From: Nocardioides alkalitolerans
GTDB taxonomy: Bacteria; Actinomycetota; Actinomycetes; Propionibacteriales; Nocardioidaceae
Assembly: GCA_038184435.1 (NCBI GenBank)
Contig: CP116227.1
Coordinates: 4,183,501-4,247,500 of the forward strand
Direction: 5' to 3'
DNA length: 64,000 bases
In this document: positions 60,321 to 64,000 of the stretch, one piece after another
Layout of the letters: the number at the start of each line of letters is the position of its first letter
Position numbering within the stretch: position 1 is the stretch's first letter
Notes under the pieces: generated by a model
What the model was told of the DNA's origin: nothing
Seen by the model: the letters and a program-made list of their open reading frames with translations, nothing else
Databases searched by the model: none
Made by a program: the position numbers and the translations under genes

Positions 60321-60468
60321 GGCGCCATTTCTGTCCGCTCTATCCGCTTTGCGCGGAGTGCCGAGCACTTCGAGCCGCTTCGTTGGCGATGACACGCAGT
60401 CGACTCCAACCTCGTGTGTGACGGCGCTCACTACCGATGCCGTCGCTTCCAACGAGAGCGAGCGAGCG

Positions 60469-61389
60469 ATGCGCGAAGCAATCGATCCTGGCCTGGCGGA
60501 GTTCCTCCGACAGGCCGCCGCCGCGGGCGCGCCGCCGATCACGGCCGGCACCGTGGACGAAGCCCGCGCCGGCAACGCCGTCTTCCTCCGGTCGATGCGC
60601 ACCCGGCACATCCCGGTGGAGCGCGTCGAGGACCTCATCGTGCCAACCCGCGCAGGGGCGCTCGACGCGCGGTCCTACACCCCGGCAGGTTCACCGTGCG
60701 CCGTCGTCGTCTACCTCCACGGGGGCGGCTGGGTGCTGGGTGACCTCGAGGGGCACGACCAGCTGTGCCGCCACCTCGCCGTCGCCGCGGGCGCGGTCGT
60801 CGTCAACGTCGACTACCGGCACGCCCCCGAGACGCCGTTCCCCGGCCCGGCGGAGGACGCCGCTGACGCGGTCGCGTGGGCTGCCGCGACGTTCTCCCTC
60901 CCCGTCGTCGTCATGGGCGACAGCGCGGGCGGCAACCTGGCGGCCTCGGCGGCTGTCGCTTCCCGCGACGCGGGGGTGCGTCTCGATCTCCAGGTGCTGC
61001 TCTACCCGGTGCTCGACGCCGACCTGACCCGGGCCTCCTACGACCGCAACGGACAGGGTTTCCTGCTCACTGCCGCCGACATGGACTGGTTCTGGGCCCA
61101 CTACGTCGCCGACGGGGACCGCTTCGACCCGCGTGCCTCCGTGCTCCGGGTCGCTGATCCCGCAGGGCTGGCACCGGCCGTGATCGTGGTCGCAGGCCGC
61201 GACCCCCTCCGCGACGAGGGCGTCGCCTACGCCGAACGCCTCGCAACTGCCGACGTGCCGTGCGAACTCGTCGAGCACGACGGCGCCATCCACGGCTTCA
61301 TGACCCTCCACGCCGCCAGCCCCCTCGGGGACCAGGCGCTCGAGGACGTGGCGCGCGCTGTGCGTCGTCACGTCACCGCCACCGTCTGA
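60469..61389 (+). CDS. Alpha/beta hydrolase, HSL (GDXG) esterase family
   Basis: The 306-residue enzyme has the oxyanion motif YLHGGGW (about residues 78-84), the nucleophile GDSAGG (about 151-156), Asp in GRDPLRDEG and His in HDGAIHGF, all typical of hormone-sensitive-lipase-type esterases. This family includes monoterpene lactone hydrolases; with the neighbouring flavin monooxygenase and alcohol dehydrogenase, a ring-opening role is possible. The ATG at 60469 is preferred; GTG 60418 is an alternative. The sequence around its 5' end looks less GC-rich than the rest. Confidence 0.8.
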   Translation: MREAIDPGLAEFLRQAAAAGAPPITAGTVDEARAGNAVFLRSMRTRHIPVERVEDLIVPTRAGALDARSYTPAGSPCAVVVYLHGGGWVLGDLEGHDQLCRHLAVAAGAVVVNVDYRHAPETPFPGPAEDAADAVAWAAATFSLPVVVMGDSAGGNLAASAAVASRDAGVRLDLQVLLYPVLDADLTRASYDRNGQGFLLTAADMDWFWAHYVADGDRFDPRASVLRVADPAGLAPAVIVVAGRDPLRDEGVAYAERLATADVPCELVEHDGAIHGFMTLHAASPLGDQALEDVARAVRRHVTATV

Positions 61390-61424
61390 CCGCGCGTCCA
61401 CCTCACCTCTCCGGAAGGAACCCC

Positions 61425-61952
61425 ATGACCACGACCGACAGCTCGCCCGCACCGACCACCGGCGTCACCACCAACCCCGCGACGGAGTTCAGTCACGTCG
61501 GTATCCAGGTGCGCGACCTGGCGGTGTCGCTGCCGTTCTACCGCGACCAGATCGGTCTCGAGGTCGTCGCCGAATGGCTCGTCGAGGATCCGACGACGCG
61601 CGAGGCGATCGACCTCCCGCAGGCGAGCCTCAACATGGCCGTCCTGCGCCTCCCGGGCACGAACGCCTACATGGAGGTGATCGAGTACCAGAACGTCGGG
61701 CGGATGCCCATCGACCCGTACCACCCGAACCCGGGCACCTGCCACATCGCCTGGTACGTCGACGACATCGATGAGCTGTACGCCCGCCTCGTCTCGCTGG
61801 GCCTCGACCCCGTCAGCCGGCGAGTCGTGCCCATCGACGGCGGCCCTCTCGACGGCGGAAAGGTCATCTACATGACCGATCCCGACGGCATCCGGATCGA
61901 GTTCCTCGAGTCGTCGCTCTATCTCGACGCCACACCGCGCGTGCGTCGCTGA
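61425..61952 (+). CDS. VOC (glyoxalase/extradiol dioxygenase) family protein
   Basis: The 175-residue protein has the paired beta-alpha-beta-beta-beta modules of the vicinal oxygen chelate fold: FSHVGIQVRDLAVSLPFYRD (His ligand), MEVIEYQN (Glu), TCHIAWYVDDIDELYARL (His) and DPDGIRIEFLESS (Glu). The HEHE set suggests a metal-dependent isomerase, lyase or resistance protein. GGAAGGAACC is a good ribosome binding site. It is 35 bp after the esterase gene and part of one likely operon. Confidence 0.85.
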   Translation: MTTTDSSPAPTTGVTTNPATEFSHVGIQVRDLAVSLPFYRDQIGLEVVAEWLVEDPTTREAIDLPQASLNMAVLRLPGTNAYMEVIEYQNVGRMPIDPYHPNPGTCHIAWYVDDIDELYARLVSLGLDPVSRRVVPIDGGPLDGGKVIYMTDPDGIRIEFLESSLYLDATPRVRR

Positions 61953-62025
61953 GCCACCCGGCTCGACCCCCATCCCAGCCCGACCGGTCCACTCCGACCA
62001 CCCCACCCCAAGGAGCCCCACCACC

Positions 62026-63183
62026 ATGAAGTTCGGAATCTTCTCCATGCCGGAGCACGTCCCGTGGGAGAACTGGACGCTGTCCTACGACCTCGACCTC
62101 GAGAAGATCCAGACGGCAGAGCTGCTGGGTTTCGACGAGTTCTGGATCGGCGAGCACCACGCGGGTGGCTACGAGAACGTGCCGGTCCCCGACTACTACA
62201 TCGCCAAGGCGTCGGCGCTCACGAGCCGGATCAAGCTGGGCACCGGCACCATCAACCTTCCCTACCACGACCCCTTCCTCGTGGCCGAACGCCTGGCGTT
62301 CCTCGATCACCTGACGCACGGCCGTCTGATCGCGGGGTTCGGCGGGGGTGGTCTGCCCTTCGACCAGGCCCTGTTCGGGACGGCCGACACGGCCGCCGAG
62401 CGCTTCGAGGAGGCGCTCCCCGTCGTCGCCCAGCTCCTCGACTCGACGGAGCCGTTCTCCCACGATGGGGAGTTCTGGCAGTTCAAGGACCGCGAGCTGC
62501 AGGTGCGCCCCTTGCAGGAACCGCTGCCGATCGCCGTCGCAGGACTGCGCTCGCCGGGCAAGTACGAGCTGTGCGGCCGCAACGGGTACGGCGCGATGAG
62601 CATGTACTACGTGCGTCCCGACGGCCCCGACGACGGCCCGCTCACCCTCCGCACGCAGGGCGAGGCGATCGACCGTGGTGCGCGCGAGGTCGGCCGGGAC
62701 CCGCTGGAGGCGCGCCGCGAATGGCGCATCCTGCGGGAGGTCTACGTCGCGGAGAGCAAGCAGTCCGCCATCGAGGAGCTGCGGGAGGCGGCCCGCCGCT
62801 CGTACGACTACATCATCGGTCTCGGTGCCGGAGCGCTGCTCAAGGCGGACCCGAGCGAGTCGGACGACGTGCTCACACTCGAGTACCTCGTCGAGAACCT
62901 GCCGATGATCGTCGGCTCCCCCGAGGACTGCATCCGCCAGATCCACGAGCTGCGGGAGCAGGTCGGCTCCTTCGGGACCCTGGTGCTCAACGACCGCAAC
63001 TGGGTCACGGCCGACAAGTGGCGCCGCTCGAACGAGCTCTTCATGCGGTACGTCGCACCCGCGTTCCGTCGCTCCGAGGAGCAGGTGCGCCGCCGCCGGC
63101 TGGTCGACGGCGTCATGGAGGGCAGCGAGATCTGGCCGCCCCAGTGGTGGACCGACCGCCCGGTCGTCGCCGACGTGGACTGA
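62026..63183 (+). CDS. LLM-class flavin monooxygenase
   Basis: The 385-residue luciferase-like protein begins MKFGIFSMPEHVPWENWTLS. Its bacterial-luciferase barrel (ELLGFDEFWIGEHHAGGYEN, ASALTSRIKLGTGTINLPYHDPFLVAERLAFLDHLTHGRL, about residues 34-108) binds reduced FMN or F420. Such enzymes oxygenate terpenes, ketones or aromatics. The length and IGEHHAGGYE motif suggest a monooxygenase rather than a pure dehydrogenase; a reductase partner is not in the window. AAGGAGCCCC precedes the ATG. It is in line with the esterase and VOC genes. Confidence 0.87.
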   Translation: MKFGIFSMPEHVPWENWTLSYDLDLEKIQTAELLGFDEFWIGEHHAGGYENVPVPDYYIAKASALTSRIKLGTGTINLPYHDPFLVAERLAFLDHLTHGRLIAGFGGGGLPFDQALFGTADTAAERFEEALPVVAQLLDSTEPFSHDGEFWQFKDRELQVRPLQEPLPIAVAGLRSPGKYELCGRNGYGAMSMYYVRPDGPDDGPLTLRTQGEAIDRGAREVGRDPLEARREWRILREVYVAESKQSAIEELREAARRSYDYIIGLGAGALLKADPSESDDVLTLEYLVENLPMIVGSPEDCIRQIHELREQVGSFGTLVLNDRNWVTADKWRRSNELFMRYVAPAFRRSEEQVRRRRLVDGVMEGSEIWPPQWWTDRPVVADVD

Positions 63184-63190
63184 GCCGTCC

Positions 63191-64000
63191 GTGAAGGTCA
63201 TGGAGATCACCGAGAGCCGGGTGCTGGCGCAGGCGGAGCGCGCCGCACCGGTCCTCGGGCCCGACGAGGTCGCCGTCGACGTCGTGTTCTGCGGTGTGTG
63301 CGGCAGCGACCTCCACATGCTCGGCGACCGTGGGTTCCCCGCCGGCTCCGTCCTCGGTCACGAGCTCTCGGGCGTGGTGGCCGCGGTCGGCGCGGGCGTG
63401 GCGGAGCCGAGGATCGGCGACCGGGTCGTCGTGCTTCCGTACGAGAGCTGCGGTTCGTGCCGCTACTGCACCGAGGGTCGCGAGAACCTCTGCGTCACGG
63501 GCGGCCATCTCGGCAGCGTGATCGGGGTCCAGCGGCCCGGTGGGCTGGCGTCGACCGTGGTGGTGGCCGCTGGTTCGGTCGTGCCGTTGCCGCCGCGTGC
63601 GAGCCTCGAGCACGGGGCCCTGGCGGAGCCGGTGGCGGTGGCCTGCCGTGCGGCAGACCGGGTGCTCAGCGGCCCGGACGATCCGGTCGTGGTTGTCGGG
63701 ACGGGCCCGATCGGCATCCTCGTCGCGCTGGTGCTGGCCGCGGGAGGACGCACGGCGGTGCGCGCTCTCGAGGTGAACCCCGCCCGCAGGGCCCGGGCTG
63801 CCGCTCTGGGGATCGACGTGGTGGATCCCGCCGAGGGCACGACCGCGGCTCTGCGGGGCCAGGACGTCGCGACGTTCGTCGACTGCACGGGAGCGCCTGA
63901 GGCGGTCGCGAGCCAGGTAGCCGCAGTCCGCCGAGGCGGCAGGGTCGTGCTCGTCGGCCTCGGCGCCTCAGTCGAGATCGACGCCGAGCAGACCATTCTC
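63191..64000 (+). CDS. Zinc-dependent alcohol dehydrogenase (3' end beyond window)
   Basis: The first 270 residues of an MDR-family enzyme are present. Catalytic zinc ligands are in FCGVCGSDLHML (Cys) and LGHELSG (His, Glu). The structural zinc site has four cysteines in ESCGSCRYCTEGRENLC. The NAD(P) domain has VVVGTGPIGILVALVLAAGG (about residues 167-186). It would oxidise an alcohol or diol and probably acts with the monooxygenase. The GTG at 63191 lies seven bases after the LLM stop; an ATG at 63200 is an alternative. Confidence 0.87.
   Translation, partial: MKVMEITESRVLAQAERAAPVLGPDEVAVDVVFCGVCGSDLHMLGDRGFPAGSVLGHELSGVVAAVGAGVAEPRIGDRVVVLPYESCGSCRYCTEGRENLCVTGGHLGSVIGVQRPGGLASTVVVAAGSVVPLPPRASLEHGALAEPVAVACRAADRVLSGPDDPVVVVGTGPIGILVALVLAAGGRTAVRALEVNPARRARAAALGIDVVDPAEGTTAALRGQDVATFVDCTGAPEAVASQVAAVRRGGRVVLVGLGASVEIDAEQTIL

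Overview
The window is very GC-rich, has many GTG starts, and is packed with short intergenic gaps and 4-base start/stop overlaps. The gene content (coenzyme F420 enzymes, an Rpf-type resuscitation factor, protein O-mannosyltransferase, fused SecDF, LexA with a LysM partner, NrdR with a class II B12-dependent ribonucleotide reductase, gluABCD-type glutamate import, TamR/Tam) points to an actinobacterium, most likely of the Nocardioides type. The genus is an inference; the class is well supported. I see no rRNA, tRNA, prophage, insertion sequence or CRISPR array.

Layout. 1-6.7 kb: a partial secreted protein, an F420-NADP reductase, then a zinc-sparing ribosomal protein locus (S14, L33, L28 divergent from L31, a CobW-like protein, L32, L36) around a clear Zur operator, followed by a crotonase, a lipoprotein and HU. 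6.7-13 kb: an MFS exporter with a divergent TetR, Dps with an iron-box-like site, a PPOX protein, an SDR and protein O-mannosyltransferase. 12.8-21 kb: rsmI, an epoxide-hydrolase-like enzyme, tatD, rpfB, rsmA, ispE and an ABC-F ATPase, the usual actinobacterial housekeeping block. 21-31.5 kb: tamR/tam, a hotdog protein, gluABCD, miaB, a DUF559-type protein flanked by hairpins, NUDIX, an MT0933-like antitoxin and miaA. 31.5-42.9 kb: a DHFR-like enzyme, a fatty acid hydroxylase with TetR, lipase plus M28 peptidase, a two-HTH Lrp/AsnC regulator, an MFS carrier, dapF, a PhoD-like phosphatase and hflX. 43-54 kb: secDF, a membrane protein, a DinG-type helicase, two Tat-exported phosphatases, a secreted metalloprotease and a DivIVA-like tail-anchored protein. 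54-60 kb: lexA with a divergent SOS-type LysM protein, then nrdR-nrdJ. 60.4-64 kb: a catabolic-looking cluster (HSL esterase, VOC protein, LLM flavin monooxygenase, zinc alcohol dehydrogenase) running off the right edge.

The most notable non-coding signals are: a two-copy compound palindrome (13.7 and 21.2 kb); paired GTGGTGGATC hairpins around the DUF559 gene; three CTTGAG boxes phased at 11 bp in front of the secreted protein; several LexA-type sites between lexA and the LysM gene; an NrdR box pair with DnaA-box-like motifs before nrdR; and a recurrent TANNNT element 6-7 nt before at least twelve start codons, which predicts many leaderless mRNAs.
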